Assembly: GCA_026261815.1 (NCBI GenBank)
Contig: JAMPIT010000258.1
Span: 16,944,501-17,008,500, forward strand
DNA from: Monarcha castaneiventris obscurior
Taxonomy: Eukaryota; Chordata; Aves; Passeriformes; Monarchidae
DNA: 64,000 nt
Reading direction: 5' to 3'
In this document: one piece after another, positions 46,801 to 60,386 of the stretch
Numbering within the stretch: position 1 is the stretch's first letter
Layout of the letters: every line of letters starts with the position of its first letter
Notes under the pieces: generated by a model
Told to the model about the DNA's origin: nothing
Databases searched by the model: none
Seen by the model: the letters and a program-made list of their open reading frames with translations, nothing else
Program-made: the position numbers and the translations under genes

Positions 46801-49800
46801 GGCTGCTCCTGAGGGCCATGGGGCTGCTCCTGAGGGCGTTGTGGCTGCTCCTGAGGGCCGTGGGGCTGCTCCTGAGGGCCGTGGGGCTGCTCCCGAGGGC
46901 CGTGGGGCTGCTTCCGAGGGCCGTGGGGCTGCTCCTGAGGGCCGTGGGGCTGCTCCCGAGGGCCGTGGGGCTGCTCCTGAGGGCTGTGGGGCTGCTCCTG
47001 AGGGCTGTGGGGCTGCTCCCGAGGGCCGTGGGGCTGCTCCTGAGGGCTGTGGGGCTGCTCCTGAGGGCTGTGGGGCTGCTCCCGAGGGCCGTGGGGCTGC
47101 TCCTGAGGGCTGTGGGGCTGTCCTGAGGGCTGTGGGGCTTCTCCTGAGGGCCGTGGGGCTGCTCCCGAGGGCTGCTTCTGAGAGCCATGTGGCTGCTCCT
47201 GAGGGCCGTGTGGCTGCTCTTGAGGGCTGTGTGGCTGCTCCTGAGGGCTGTGGGGCTGCTCCTGAGGGCCGTGTGGCTGCTGTGCTTTGCTGTGTACCTG
47301 TGCTCTGCCCGTGGGGTGCTCATGTCCCTGCCAGTGAGCAGCACCCAGGGAGTTCCCTTGCACTGCCAGCTCTGGGTCCCTGCCCACACATGTCTGTTGC
47401 ACACCATGTTGGCAGTCCCAGCTAGAATGAAGGGGACTCTTGGCATCTGATGGGGAGGCTGCACTCAGGCCTCAGTGGAGGTTGTGATGCTGACTGCAGC
47501 TTATGGAACAGTCAAACCTGGTTTTGATTGCTCTCTGTCCCAACTCCAACTGTTACAAGTCTTTATGTTTCTTGTATGTTTCGTTTCAAGCTGAACCCCC
47601 CTTTTTTTCAGTTCTTTGGTAATTCCCTCATTGCTTTAATGAGGGAAGACAACCATCAGCTGGTTGTCTTTAGAATTGTTAGGTTTGGACAAATGCCTGC
47701 ACAGATATTTTGGGGATATTCAATTTACATGCGTTGTCCACACTCACATTCCTGTCTTAACTGTTGTTCTTTAGGCCATTTTGGCAGGAGTGGGCAGTGT
47801 AGGAACAACCTTACATTAGCTTGAGTCTCCCTAATAAGTCTCTGCTTCTAATAATGAAAAACCTCTATGTTGAGCTATACCTTCTAAATGTTTTTTTAGG
47901 CAATTAAAGGAAGAGAATCACAACACAAAAGAAGAAATTAAAACTCTAGAGGCAAAGAACACTGAAATGACATCAATGCTGAGTCAGTCTGATCAGAAGA
48001 TCATCAAGCTTGAGAGTGAACTTTCTGAAAAAGAAATACTACTTAAAGAGAAAAGTGCTCTAATAAGTGAAAATGAAGAGCTGAGAGCACTTACTGCACG
48101 GCAACATAACCACTTGAAATTATGTTGTCAAGAAATTGAGGATTCAAGGGAAGAGCTCAACATATTAGAAACCATTATTTCTCAGCTGTCTTTAAGTACA
48201 TCTGAAGAGGTAGAGTAACTAACGCAGTCTTAACAGTGTTATGTTTTGAATGATTTTAAGGATTGAGTTATCCAAACTTTTAACATCCTGGCGTATGTGT
48301 CTTAAAAGTTATATGCCAGTATAACATGAATTAAGGATGCTGTAAAGCAATAAAAAGTTGACTTTTCATTGATCTTTGTTTTCTGTTAACTTTTAGTTTA
48401 AATGGCACCATTTCAAATACCAGCTATTGAGTTCCTCAAGAAAAGAAGCTACCTCTGAATCTTGTGGTGAATCAAGTAAACCTTTGATTGCAGACCTAAG
48501 GTATAACTTTCTGGTAACTGAACCATGGCAAGAATAGGCAGTTAATAAGGTGGTATTAGAACTAATGTGTAGAAAGAATGTTAAATAGTTGTCTCCTCCT
48601 TTGTAATAGCATTAAACTGGCAATGAAAGAAGCAGAAATTCAAAAGCCTTGTGCAGACTTAACCATCTGCACTGAAGTTGAGCATCTTTGTAATCATAAT
48701 GAAGGACAAGAAAACAACAGGTTGTGCCACCTGGAAATGGAGCCTGTCAAATTGATCAGAAATCCAGGAGGTAAGCTTGCTGAAATAAGTGTGCAGTTCT
48801 GTCTAATTAATCCACAGAACAGAAATGTTCTGGAGGGATTCAGGTTAGTTTTATAGCTTTTTTTTAAATGGATCTCTGAGCTAACAGGTATGGTTTGGTT
48901 GAACAGAGAGCATTTTGCCACCTTGGAAACTGTCATGTTCTCCAGACACAACATATTCTTTTCTTTTGCTACTTAAGTTGTTCATGCAGCAATAACCAAG
49001 TTAGGAGTTGTGTTGAAATTGAGCCATTTTTTTCTTTATGCAGGTTGTGCTAAGGTCTCAGTTTTTTTATTGACTCTTTTCTCTGTATCCTGCTGTCACA
49101 GTGTTTCTGTGATTGCTTCTGTCATTACTGTTAGGACTGCTCCATGAAATTATGTCAGGGCACCTACATGATGCTGTCTTTGACTAGTTTGTTTGTTTCT
49201 TGGGGTATTGTTGGGGTTTTTGTTGTTTATTTTCATGAGTCACTGCTTTCAGTTACATTATGGGTTTGTATGTTCTTTCATAAATTAATTTTAAATGTAT
49301 TTTTTCTACTTTGAGAGAGGAGAAAATGTCAACAGTTGGAACTTATAAGCAAACAATTTGAAAAGCTGAGGCAAAAATTCCAGAAAGAGCTAGAAGAGCT
49401 ACGCACTAAACTGACAAAAGCTGATGATGAGAATTCTGCTTTGAAGACCAGCATGGCTCAAAGAACCAGCCAGTTTCAAATCATACAGGAAGATCTATTG
49501 AAGAAGGCTTCAAAAACTAGTAGCTTAGAGAGACAAGTAAGTTTTTAATAGCACTGAAAAGAATATGCCACTTTTTCTTTAGTTCAGTAATCAAAGATAG
49601 TGAAGACAATAGTTATGGAAAAACTGCAATTGCTATAATAATTTTAAAATCTGATTAATTTGAGAAAATTTTAAACTAAACTTTTCAGCAAGCAGAAAGA
49701 ATTAGATAGCAGCCTTAATTTTTTGTTTCTCAGAAATACTGTTTTAAAGCTGGTGTAGTAGGTAGGCTTTTCTGCTACTAGTTTGGTTTGTTATGTGGAA

Positions 49801-52800
49801 AATGTGCACAGTCTTGTTGGTTTGGTGTGGTTGAATTAATGGGTAATCTTAAGAAGTAGATTTTGAAAGAGTTGTATTTTTCCTAATTAAATGCTAGTGT
49901 AGTTGCCAGAGATGAACACCATTACCAGAGAGTCACAAAAGAAAAAATGTAAGCTTCTGCTTTTCTCAGAATGAATAAGTTAAATTGCTAATGTTTCCAT
50001 TCTGGTGCTAATGTGTTTATAGAGTTCAGCATAATGGGATTTGCAGTATTTCCTAATAATGAGTGTAAATGTTATAAATACATAATAACTATTTCACTGA
50101 TAATTAATTGGATAAATTGTAGATAAACTGTCCTGAATGTTTCTCTGTAAGTAATAAAATATAATAGATCAACAAAATCAACCAAACAATTTATTAAAAA
50201 TATTATAGTAGTAGCTAAAATGGAATTGGTGATAAGAAATTGTATACAAATATTTGAATAAACCTGAAACAGTTGTCTACATTCTGTTTTGTGTCATATT
50301 TAATTTCAGGTACGAAAGAAATCTTCTCAACTTTCTGCACTTGAGAAACAGTTGGAAGAAAAGACTATTGCTTATTCCAATGCTGCAGAAAAAAATGCTG
50401 AGTTGGAACAGGAACTCATGGTAAAATGTTCTCAGTGAGAAACTACATTTCTGTAAAAACACATAAAAGTTTAACTTAAAAATAGTGTTCCCTGTATTCA
50501 AAATGTGTAGACTTTCAGATCTGCTAAATAATCAATGCAGATTTTAGGGAACACAGGTTTTAAAAACTGAATCTTGTTTGAAATAAAACATCTTTTATTC
50601 CCTGCCTTTGAATGTGGTAAGTCATTAATGAACATGCTAATTTTTTTTGTGGTCACATGTGCAGTGAAGATCTGGCCCTGTTGAATTGCCTTTGGTTTCA
50701 GTGAAATACATGTAGATTTGTAGAAAAAAAAATCTTCAAAATGGTATTTTAAAGATTCCATCTATCCATATGAACACAGAATTTCTTTTTGTCAGAAGTT
50801 GTTATCTGTGCCATAGTCCATCTTGACAGACACCTTGTCTCTGTAGCGGCCGCATTTACTGACGTTCTGTACCTCTGTTACAGGTGTGGCATCCTCTGAG
50901 ATGACACATGCTCTGTGTAACTTCAGTATTTTCTTCGTTGTTCCTTTATGAAATCTAGAAACTGGATGATCAAATAAAACACTGCTTAATATCACAGCTA
51001 AATGTTTTTATTAAGTCCTTTTATTGTTGCCGCTTCCCAGGAAAAAAACAGACGCATTCATGAGCTGGAAACAACTATCAGTGAAGAGCATGAGAAAATA
51101 ACTTCTGCTTTTGAAAATGAGAAGTTGGTTCACTTTGAGCAGCACAAAGAATTGGAGAAACAGATTGACCTGGTAAGACCTTTATTGTGTGGTACTATGT
51201 ATGAGTGTTACACTTGGTAACTTTTTCCTATGTTTATTTGTCTTGTAATTTCGAGACACATCCATTTAAAAAGTTATGTTAAAAAGCTCTTTCTTCTCCC
51301 TACATTCCCTGATTTTAGTACATTTTCCACCTAACTAGCTATACAGCTTTCCCTCTGAAATATTCATATCCTGCTCAGCTGAAGAGAAATAAGGAGTTAG
51401 GGAGAGTACTGTTGTTCTTTGCTCCAAACACCCAGGGAAAAAAAAAATGTATAGCTTTAGTGCCCAGTGGGTTTAAAGCATGACAGCTTCTAAAAATGTT
51501 CTCTTGTTGGCTGAACCTCTGCCAGTCTGAGTCATATGAGCATCTGCATTCAGGGAGAACTGTTTGTAGGTTTTTCAGTCTCTAGAGAAGAAGTTTGTTT
51601 CTCCATGTGATTAGAAATAACTGCGATTATTTCTAGCTGTTTAAGAAACTTCTCACCTTTTACTAAAGAATGTGTGCATGTCTTATTGTCTTGACTGATG
51701 ACAGACAATTACACTCTGTCTGTCCTCATTCTCACTGATTTGAAATATTAATTGCTTGGGATTTCTTGATAGTTTTAAGACTGTGCAATACTGCCGATGG
51801 CAGGAATGTATTTGATTTTCATTATAAAAATGATGGGTGAATAGAGCTGAATGACATATTTAGATGCACAAATTCTTATTAAAATAATAAAATGTGATTT
51901 ACTTATGGACAGCTTTGGACACAGCTGGGGAAGAAACATCAACAATTCAATGAACAAGAGAAAATAATATCTATTTTACAACAAGAGGTTATACATAAGC
52001 AGCATCACATTGAATCATTGGATGGGCTATTAATAGGAAGCAGAGAGGTAAGGTTGGCTCTTGACTTTCTTCAAATGAAAATCAAACAAATGACTAAAAA
52101 TAATGAAAAGCATATCCTTAAATACATGGAAAAATTGGGGAAAATGAAAGATGTTTATGTTTTTGCTTCTTAATTCTTGTTTGAGTAATTGACTGAATCT
52201 AGTGTAGTCACCAGTTACTGCTACAACTACTATATATTGCACAAATTTTAATGACCTTTCAGTATTTTCTGTCTTTATGCCTCTGGATTGCCCCTTGGGC
52301 TTCTCTCTCTAATGAAAGGAAAGAGATCTGGATAAAGAATGATTGCATCAATCCTGCACTAGGTGGAAAACCAAGAATGTGCTAGTATGATAATGTTATA
52401 TTCCTTTTAACAATGCCTGCTGCTGCAGAATATGAAGAGGCATCTATCAGCAACCAAATTCACTTCAGAGTATCATGTACACAAATACATTATACAAGCA
52501 ATTGTATTTTAATACACTGATCTGTGGGTTTTTCCTGATTCTGAATATAAGTTTTTATTAAATGACTGCTATTATATTAATGTTATGTAATATATTTTGT
52601 TCTCTTGAATAAAAATATTTGTAAAAACAGGAAATGGAAAATCAAAATGTCAAGAAAGACCAAGGATTGAAGATGCTGGAGAGTCAGTTAGCAGAAGAAA
52701 AACTCAAAGTTAGTAAGCTCTTTGTAATTTTCAAGTAATAGTTTAAAAGTTTGCAGTAGCGGTGTATTTTCTTCTGTCTTCTGTAGAAAAGCTGTTTTAT

Positions 52801-55800
52801 ATAAATTTGTCTCAAGGAAATATTCCAGAAATCATTTATCTGAAGTATTTATTTTTTATCTGCTGTTTAGTTTTGGTTTTTTTTCTTTTTTTTAGTTAAA
52901 AGAAGCATGATGAAACCTACAGTAAGAGCTTATGCAATGCATAATTGCTTTATGCAATTATTGTAGTTACAAATAGGGCAAAGTTGTGCTTATTGTACTC
53001 CTTAAGTCCAACACTGTCTCACAGAGCTAATGTTATACATATACATTTTAGATATATATGATACTATAATATTGGTCATGTTTTTAGCTATCCATACCTC
53101 TTCCTAGTGTTTGCCTGATAAATATTTTCCATGCAGCACTTGCAACAGGATTTTAATGAACCAGTGCCGTGTGGGGATTTACCCCAGTCAGGTTTCAAAG
53201 TATTGAATCTTCAGGATATCAGTAGGAGAAGGTACTGGGGACTTTGCTGTTTTCATGCACTTTCTGAGCTTGTGTTGGACAATTTTCTATCCAAGTGGCT
53301 TTGTAGTATTTGGGAAGTTTTCCAGAGATTTAAAATTAAGACACATTGTAATTTTTCTTCAGAAAGCTGTTGAATCAGCTGGGGACAGAGATACACAGTC
53401 CAGTATGGTTTAGAAAACTGGCAGTCTGATTGCAAAATTGAAAGCATGAGTCATTCTGCAGCTAAATTCAGCACAATTCTCATTGATGAGAAATCCTAGC
53501 ACTGAAACTAAACAGTTAAGAAAAGCTTAATTACTGTGCCTAAAGATCTCTGGGGGTTTGTTTGTTACAATTTTTATCAGTTCAAGGTTATATGGTATTT
53601 TTTTAGAGATTACTCAAACCCAAATGAACTTTAAAAGTGTAAAATACATTAACAATGGTGACACTGCTCAGAGGTCTTTTTCCATTTGGTGAAACTCAGG
53701 TGCTGTCTCCCAGGGCAGAAAGGGAAATCATGTTGCTTGGTAACTTTTTGAAAAGGATTCTATTAAGATCTGAGTGGTTTTTTTAAAAAATGTGTGTCAA
53801 CTCACCTATGATGATAATTCCACATTTATTTATGCAGTTCTATGTGTAATAAAACATGATGAATTCATGTTTGGTATTGACCATATGTTTGCTTTTAAAT
53901 TCCAGCTACTGACAAATGCTGGCATATCTTCTCATAACTCTCATCTGATTAAAACACAACCTAAAGTATTATAATTCTGAATTTCAGAATAATTTTAAAT
54001 TTTGAAGACTATTTCAAAGTTTACTATAATCTTCCACGACTGTTTTAGTACTCCTAAGACAAAATGTAGCTTTTCTGTTGTTTTACACAAAGATGCCTTT
54101 TAATACAATTTTTAGACTAGTTAGTACAAACCATGCTATGCAATTTTAAATAATTTATTGCATTCACCTAGGTACAGAAACTTGAGTCAGCACTAAATGT
54201 ATGTAAGGAAGAAGTTGCACTGTATTTGAGTCAGTCACAAGAAAATAAGGAGATGTTTGAAAAGCAGCTGAAAGAAAGATCTGAAGAGGTAACAGGTTGT
54301 TTTACAACTCTTCTGTACTCCAGAGAACACTTGTTAAGATTGATTTAATCTAAAAGTTTTTGAAATAACAGCCAAAATTTGCAACAGGAACTGTGAATAG
54401 GAAGTAAGCTGGGAAAAGATGATACATTTTGTGAGGGTAAAGGGAAAAATCGTAACTAAGAAACACTGGATAAGTTAAGGGAAAAGAAGCACTAAGATAA
54501 ATGAATTGTTGAAAGAAGTAACAAAATCAGAATTATGTGAAACAAAGCATTATCTTGGAAAAAATGGAGAGAGCACTATTGCAATTTAAATATAAGTGTG
54601 CATAATTGATTTGCTTTTCAACTGTCTTAATGAGGAAGAAGTCCTGAGCATAAGAAAATGTTTACTTCAAGAACCTGAGTTTTATCATACTTTCCACTAC
54701 TACATGAAAGCAAGAAAGAGTTAACTTTAAATATTAGAATGAATTTTTATTTGTGGGTGAACTAATTATATAGTAGGCTAATCATGTCAGTGCTGGCCTA
54801 CCTGCTGAGAGAGGCTTTAGTCAAATGGAGATTGCTAGACCCTGTACAGGATTAACTTGGTGGAAATTTGTGGTCTGTGTCACACATAAGCCTGTGATAT
54901 TTACTGCTGCTTCCTAAGCCCTAAACCCCGTTGTTCTTATACTGCATATGAAGGGACTGGATGCTGTGTGAAACATCAAGTGTAGCAAGCGAGGCTTTGT
55001 TATTATGACCACTATTTATGTTTTCCTAAAAAAGTTCCAGTCACTCCTTCTCTTCACAGTGAGCAGTTAGTGATTTATTTTTGATTTTTTATTTAAAGAA
55101 TGCTTCCTTTGTTTGTTTGTTTGTTTTTTGTTCCCTGGAACAGTTACTCCTGGCATTCACCACTGGGAAACCAGACTATTCAACATAAAACAAGTTAGGC
55201 ACTCAAAATTCCCTTTTTTATTGGAATGACTATTGTCATATAGGCAGGAAGAAACGAAGGGGAGGACTGAGAACAAAATCTCAAGAGGAAAACAAGGACT
55301 TTCTGAGAAATAAAGATTGGCAGAAAGAAAAGTAGCTCAGTAATTTAGAAACTAAAAATCTGTTATGTATGTTTTTAAAATACTGACAAGTATTTTAGAA
55401 AGCAAGAATCAAAACCTAGGGCTGAGAAGTTAGTACTTTCCTCACTTTATTGAGCCCAACTCAGTGATGAATTATGAGAGGTCTGTTATGTGCTTTTGAA
55501 ACTGCAACGCAACTGAATTCACACCCATAAGTTCTGTTGAGTCACAAGTGTGATTCTGTGCTCATTAAGAGAGAATAGCTGATGCAAGTGCAAATAAAAA
55601 TGTTTTATTGTAATGGAAAATAAATGTCTTTTCAGCTTCATTATTTACAGAAAGAAATAAAAATAAAAGGTCAGAATATTCAGGACATGAGTGAACAAAA
55701 TATTCTCCTGCAACAAACTTTGCATCATCAGCAGCAAATGTTACAGCAAGAAACTATTAGAAATGGGGAGTTGGAAGATAATCAAATTAAACTTGAAAAA

Positions 55801-58800
55801 CAGGTACAGTATGGTGAGAAGTGTCTACATATAGGGAGAAAATTAAATGCCTTATATATGTTTTCATAATATCTAAATTATCTGAATATTTCTTTGATAA
55901 CTTAGTTGATAATTATTATTTTAGATATATCTAAAATAAAGAGTTTAGGGGCTTTTTTTATCTTAAGCCAAGTTCTGAGCCATCAAAAATTCTAGCTAGC
56001 ATTAGAGTGTCTAGGTATTTGGAAAATCAAACCCTAGACTGCAGTTAAGGAGAGGTGCATTTAAATTCAGAAAGTTGCATCTTGTTGTATCTACTAGAAA
56101 CCATTAGTCTTTCAAATGTGCAGAATTTTAGTCTTAAATTACATACAGCCTATAAAGAAGTCTGTTGTGTAAAAACTCTCCCTATGTGAGTTGCAAGGAT
56201 GTGTATTTCTTTGGTATTTAATTTTAAAGTACTCTTTAAATGCCATTTTAAATAGGTATTCAATTTGGAAAAAGAGCTTCAGAAGCAGAAAGCATGTGCA
56301 GAAGATGAGTTGAGAAAGGCGGAGGAGAAACTTCACCTTGCTGCTCAAGAAGCAGATTTAAACAGACAGAAGGTGGATGAACTTAATGGTACAATCAGGT
56401 AGGTTTAGTATGAGTGAGAGGTGTATTCTGCACAGGGCCATGTGGATCAGAAAAATTGCTGTCTGAAATGGTGTTCAGCTGTGGGCTCACACACTTCAGT
56501 CTCTCTGTGAGCACTGACTGCAAATCAGAAGGGAAACTTCTGACTAGCAGAGGCATGAGTTTCTGGAACAGTTTTCCAATGGAATTAATGCATGTCTTGG
56601 CAACCTATTTAGCCTTAAGATAGCACTTCATAAAGCAGTTCCATTCATAAGCATGGATTGTCAACTTGCTTGTAATTGTGGACAGAACATTCTCCATGAG
56701 CTTGCTAGTCTTAAAGAGTATAGTTTTGATTACAAGAAAAGCCTACTTAACATGACTTTTATTTCTATTTTATTCACAAACACTTCTCTTAGGGCATGGT
56801 GTTCTTGTTATTCCATGGCTCATTTTGTTCTGGTTGCTTCTATTAGACAGATTAAATTGGAGATGGATCAGTGCAAGAATGAACTTACTGGCTTGGAAAA
56901 AGAAGTAGTGCAATTAAAACGAGATGGTGAAAACAAGGCACTGCAGATAAATCAGTTGGATATCACTTTGGAAGAAGCAAGATCAGAGCTCAATAAAAAG
57001 GCAAATGATGGTAATTTGGCTATTTTGTTTCTCAGACTTCCTTTCATTAAATTATTGCTCTGTATGTGTTAGACATTTTTCCTTCCCTCCCTGTTTCATA
57101 ATCAAGTACATGACTGTCAAAAAATTATAATCTTTTTAAACCCAAACAAAACCAAACCCAAATGAGCAACACTCCCACAGCCCAAAAAAATCACATTTTT
57201 AACATACTTGTGCAAATTCTCACTTTTGTGGTATATATCTTTACCCCAGGTGAAATGTATAAGTAGTTTCACTATAAACTGGTAATGCAGACTCTTAATG
57301 GGCTAGTCAAATGAGACACTTAGATTTAATAAAGGCATAGGCTCTTCACAAAAATGCAGCTCTTTGAAACAAACAGAAAAGCCCACAAGTCTATGGAAAT
57401 AACAAACTTTCCAATCCAACTTCTTGCATTTAGTTAATTGTACCATTGTTTTAAGCCAGGGGAATACAGGCAATTCTGCTTGCCCTTTTCTTAGCACTAC
57501 ATATTCAGTTACTACATTGTCTCTGTACTGTCTCCTTGGCCAGATGTTTTCAGATATATCTTTATGTTTCAAGTCAGTTGTTGATTATGAACTGAATAAA
57601 ACCAGCAAATACTTAGGTACAATAAAATTTTTTTTGTATTCACTGTTTTTCTAGATCGTCCTAAAAAATAGTGATACTGAAAATTTATTATAACCACAAG
57701 TGCTGCTAGGTAGTGCTGTTTCATAAAGACCTGGATGTACTGATGATTAAACATTCTCTTTTGTTGTGTGTGTATAATAGTGAATGATTTAGAAGATAAG
57801 CTGCTTCAAACTGAGACTTGCCACAGGGAAGCCTTACAGAAAATGTCAGAACTGGAATGTGCATTACAGAATACCTGTGGAGAATTAAAGATCACTTTAA
57901 CACAGCTTCAGGAATTGCAAGATGCATTACAGAATGCACAGTCCTCTCTGGAGGAGAAGAACATTGCTATCATGGATCTAACAACTGAGCTCAGGTAAGC
58001 TGGTATCTTTTCCATCATGAAAACTTAGTTGTGTTAGTTATTCCTTAAGAATTGCAAGTAGTTTGGATGGGGTTTTTAAATGTTCTTAGCAGCTCTCTGT
58101 AGTTTTTAGGTGGTTGATACTTGAGATCCCCAACTCATTTTTAGCTTCTAAAAGTGGTGCTGAATTCTTTTTGGGGAATTCTGTTTTAAAATCTGCTGAA
58201 ATTATTTTCTGAATCCTAAAGCTGTGAAGTAATCATAAGAATAGTCAAATTGTCCAGTTTCCTTTCTGACCACAAATTAATGATACTTTTTTTGTTAAAG
58301 AATCCTGATATAGCCAATTAAATAACTTGAATAATGAAAGTAATAGGAAATCCCCACCTGGAATATAATTAACAGAATTATTCTATTTGGGTTTGTTTCC
58401 TTGCAATCAATTCACATTTAGGGTAATATGCTTTAAGTAAGTAATAGATCTCATGATTTTCAAGCTGGATTCTTGAAGCTAAATGTGCATTTGAACTGAA
58501 TGTGCATTAAGCAATTAAACATATGAGAATTTCAGGTATTGCAAGAGTGAAATTGAAGACAAGAAGCAAGAACTCCTTGGCATGGACCAAGCACTGAAAG
58601 AAAGGAATTGGGAGCTGAAACAAAGAGTAGCTCAGGTCAGATAATTTTTAAGCATGTTACTGACAATTATTCTTGTTATATAGTAGATAACTTTTGAAAA
58701 GCCTGCTAGGTTTGGTTGCTTTGATGTATTGTCTCAAACTGTACTGGTTACTGCAGCCACAGTGTCAGCCTCAAACCAGCTGTTTGTTGCTGAAGCCTTC

Positions 58801-60344
58801 TGTACCAGGAAAATCAGAAGCCTGATGCTGTAACCTGTCCCAAGATTCTTCATTAGTGATAAAGTTATGAGACAACTGTTCTCATCTTAATGTTGGCTAA
58901 GAAGAAGGAAAGATTTGTGCTGGAAAGTGCTTGGAGATGATAGATCCCTTTATTTGTTTGCACTGGAGCATATTTGATTCACATTAAAGCAGCCTCTAAA
59001 TATGAAATGGTATTTTTGTTGTGAATAAATTTCTGTAGCTCGTTTGAAATACTGTCAGCCTTTTGGTCTGGCTTCAGGACTTGATGCCCATCATGGGAAA
59101 ATTCTGCTTCCATCACTGAAGCCTCTTACTGAAAGAGTTACCAGCCTTCGTATTCAAGAATATTTGAAGTTTAGAGAGAAGGAGGAGTGGGGATTTGAAT
59201 AAATCTGTTTAAGGAACTGATGGTGATAAGGAGGCCAAATCTTGAAATATGTTTTTGCCACGGTACCCTGTGACCTACCCCAGGAATTCATCAAAGCATT
59301 TGATGAGTTGATTTTTTTTTGTTTGGCAAAATTTGGCACTTCCTAACAAGGTGGATTAGTATAATAAACTAATCAAATTTCTTTGAAAAGGAGGACTAGG
59401 CTTGCATTCTGTGTATATGAGCACCTAACATATTCAGCTATGGACTTTTTCCCAATTTTCCCCTTTTCTTTTTATGTTTGGCCACTATTTAAATGAAATA
59501 GCTGGGATGTAGCATTATATTAACTACTGAGAGAATACTCTTGAGGCTACAAAGGATTGATTTCATTCACTTTGCTCTCATAGTTTGTAATATTGCTTCC
59601 TAAAATCTGCATATTAGTTCAAAATAAAGTATTTCCTTTTCTTCCTTTTTTACCTCTAGATTACACAATTGGATATGACAGTTCATGAACATAAGGGAGA
59701 AATGGAGCAGCAAATAATTCAATTACAGTGCAATTTAGAGAAGTCAGAGTTGGAAATTAAGGAATGCAATAAACAGGTAATTCTTGCTTAATTAAAAACA
59801 CGGTTTCCCTAACAAAGGACAGGTAATTCTATGAGAAAGTCTGGTCCTGGGACACAATAGCTGGCCAGATTTAATCTAGAAGATGAAAGGGTTTTTTTGT
59901 TGTAGGGAGAGGGAAGGAAGTACCTAAATAATGTACCAGTAAAATACTTTGTCAATTAAAACTATAAATTTTGCAAGGCTGTAACAGCGCAGAAATGAAA
60001 ACCTATTTCTTCACTTGTTATGATACAGCTCCCAAACTTCTCTTTTAGTAAAGGAAAACGTAGACAAAATAAAAAATTACAGAGGAATCAAAAGTCGGGG
60101 TAATTCTGACAATTTTTGTGAGTTTTCTTTGTTTTGTGCATTTAATTTTTTTATAAAATTGCTCTGACTTTGGTAAAATATTGGTTCTGATTTAATTGGA
60201 TTTTCTGTTCAGATTGAGAGCTTAGAGAAGAAACTCCAGCATTCTAAAGATGAACTTCGTGAAAGAGAGTTTGAATTGCTCCAGAGAGATCAGGAAATAA
60301 ATCAGCTGAAGAAAAAAATAATTAAAGAAAACAACATAGCCTAG
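40854..60344 (+). CDS. CCDC18: CCDC18, long coiled-coil protein; 23 coding exons, frame ends early
   Basis: Coding exons: 40854-40984 (exon from 40837), 41161-41311, 41841-42008, 42937-43046, 43907-44035, 45581-45677, 46372-46493, 47900-48209, 48397-48500, 48610-48770, 49316-49536, 50310-50420, 51041-51172, 51913-52047, 52631-52708, 54172-54288, 55636-55803, 56256-56398, 56847-57010, 57781-57994, 58536-58635, 59660-59776, 60213-60344. All junctions are GT-AG and keep frame, giving 1104 residues. The product is nearly all heptad-like E/K/Q/L coiled coil and aligns collinearly with human CCDC18 (1454 residues as I recall). Human CCDC18 has been reported among centriolar-satellite proteins; its biochemistry is poorly known. 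ATG 40854 (M-E-C-G) is chosen because human begins M-E; an in-frame ATG at 40845 is the alternative. The TAG at 60342 removes about 350 C-terminal residues relative to human. Confidence 0.92.
41490..41826 (+). mobile_element. CR1 LINE 3' fragment in CCDC18 intron 2
   Basis: Recognisable CR1 landmarks in order: 'gaaagatgggga', 'gataaggggtaatg', 'ttttaaactga', 'gagggtggtg', 'cagattgcccagag', 'catccctgga', 'ttcaaggtcaggttgga', 'ttcaacccaaac' and the terminal 'gattctatgatg'. It lies in the same orientation as CCDC18 and ends about 14 bp before exon 3 (41841). The 5' boundary is approximate. Confidence 0.88.
46716..47281. repeat. 21-bp minisatellite, about 27 copies, in CCDC18 intron 7
   Basis: A unit like CTGCTCCTGAGGGCTGTGGGG repeats head to tail for about 566 bp, with variants (ccgagg, gccgtg, gccatg, tgtgtgg) and a few irregular units near 47111-47185. 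The period is divisible by three, so every frame on both strands stays open (for example 46607-47464 minus), giving false proline/glutamine- or leucine-rich ORFs. Each unit has GGG and GGGG runs on the + strand, so G-quadruplexes are possible. Confidence 0.92.
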
Positions 60345-60358
60345 AAGCTCTTGGAAAG
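60213..60358 (+). other. Last visible CCDC18 exon, with in-frame stop before a donor-like site
   Basis: The acceptor ends at 60212 and the exon reads I-E-S-L-E-K-K-L in frame with exon 22. The frame meets TAG at 60342-60344. Fourteen bases later is a donor-like GGAAAG|GTAAAA (GT at 60359-60360), so the exon may normally splice onward. From 60324 another frame reads [11 protein letters not shown] without a stop to that donor and loosely resembles human E-R-T-Q-Q-R-M-K-E-M. This looks like a one-base loss just before 60324. Confidence 0.7.
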
Positions 60359-60380
60359 GTAAAACATACCTTGGATACAC

Positions 60381-60386
60381 AATAAA
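60381..60386 (+). terminator. AATAAA shortly after the CCDC18 stop
   Basis: A canonical poly(A) signal lies 37 bp after the stop. It could end a short CCDC18 transcript, but the downstream sequence is only weakly G/T-rich, and such motifs are common in AT-rich DNA. Confidence 0.35.

Noticed and set aside
46607..47464. 285-codon minus-strand ORF rich in S-P-T-A-L-R repeats, with overlapping frames on both strands
   Set aside because: The frames are by-products of a 21-bp tandem repeat whose period is divisible by three. They have no conserved flanks and lie inside a CCDC18 intron.
53131..53373. Possible extra CCDC18 exon after exon 15
   Set aside because: Exons 15 and 16 already join in frame and match human contiguous sequence; this ORF has no clear acceptor/donor pair or similarity.
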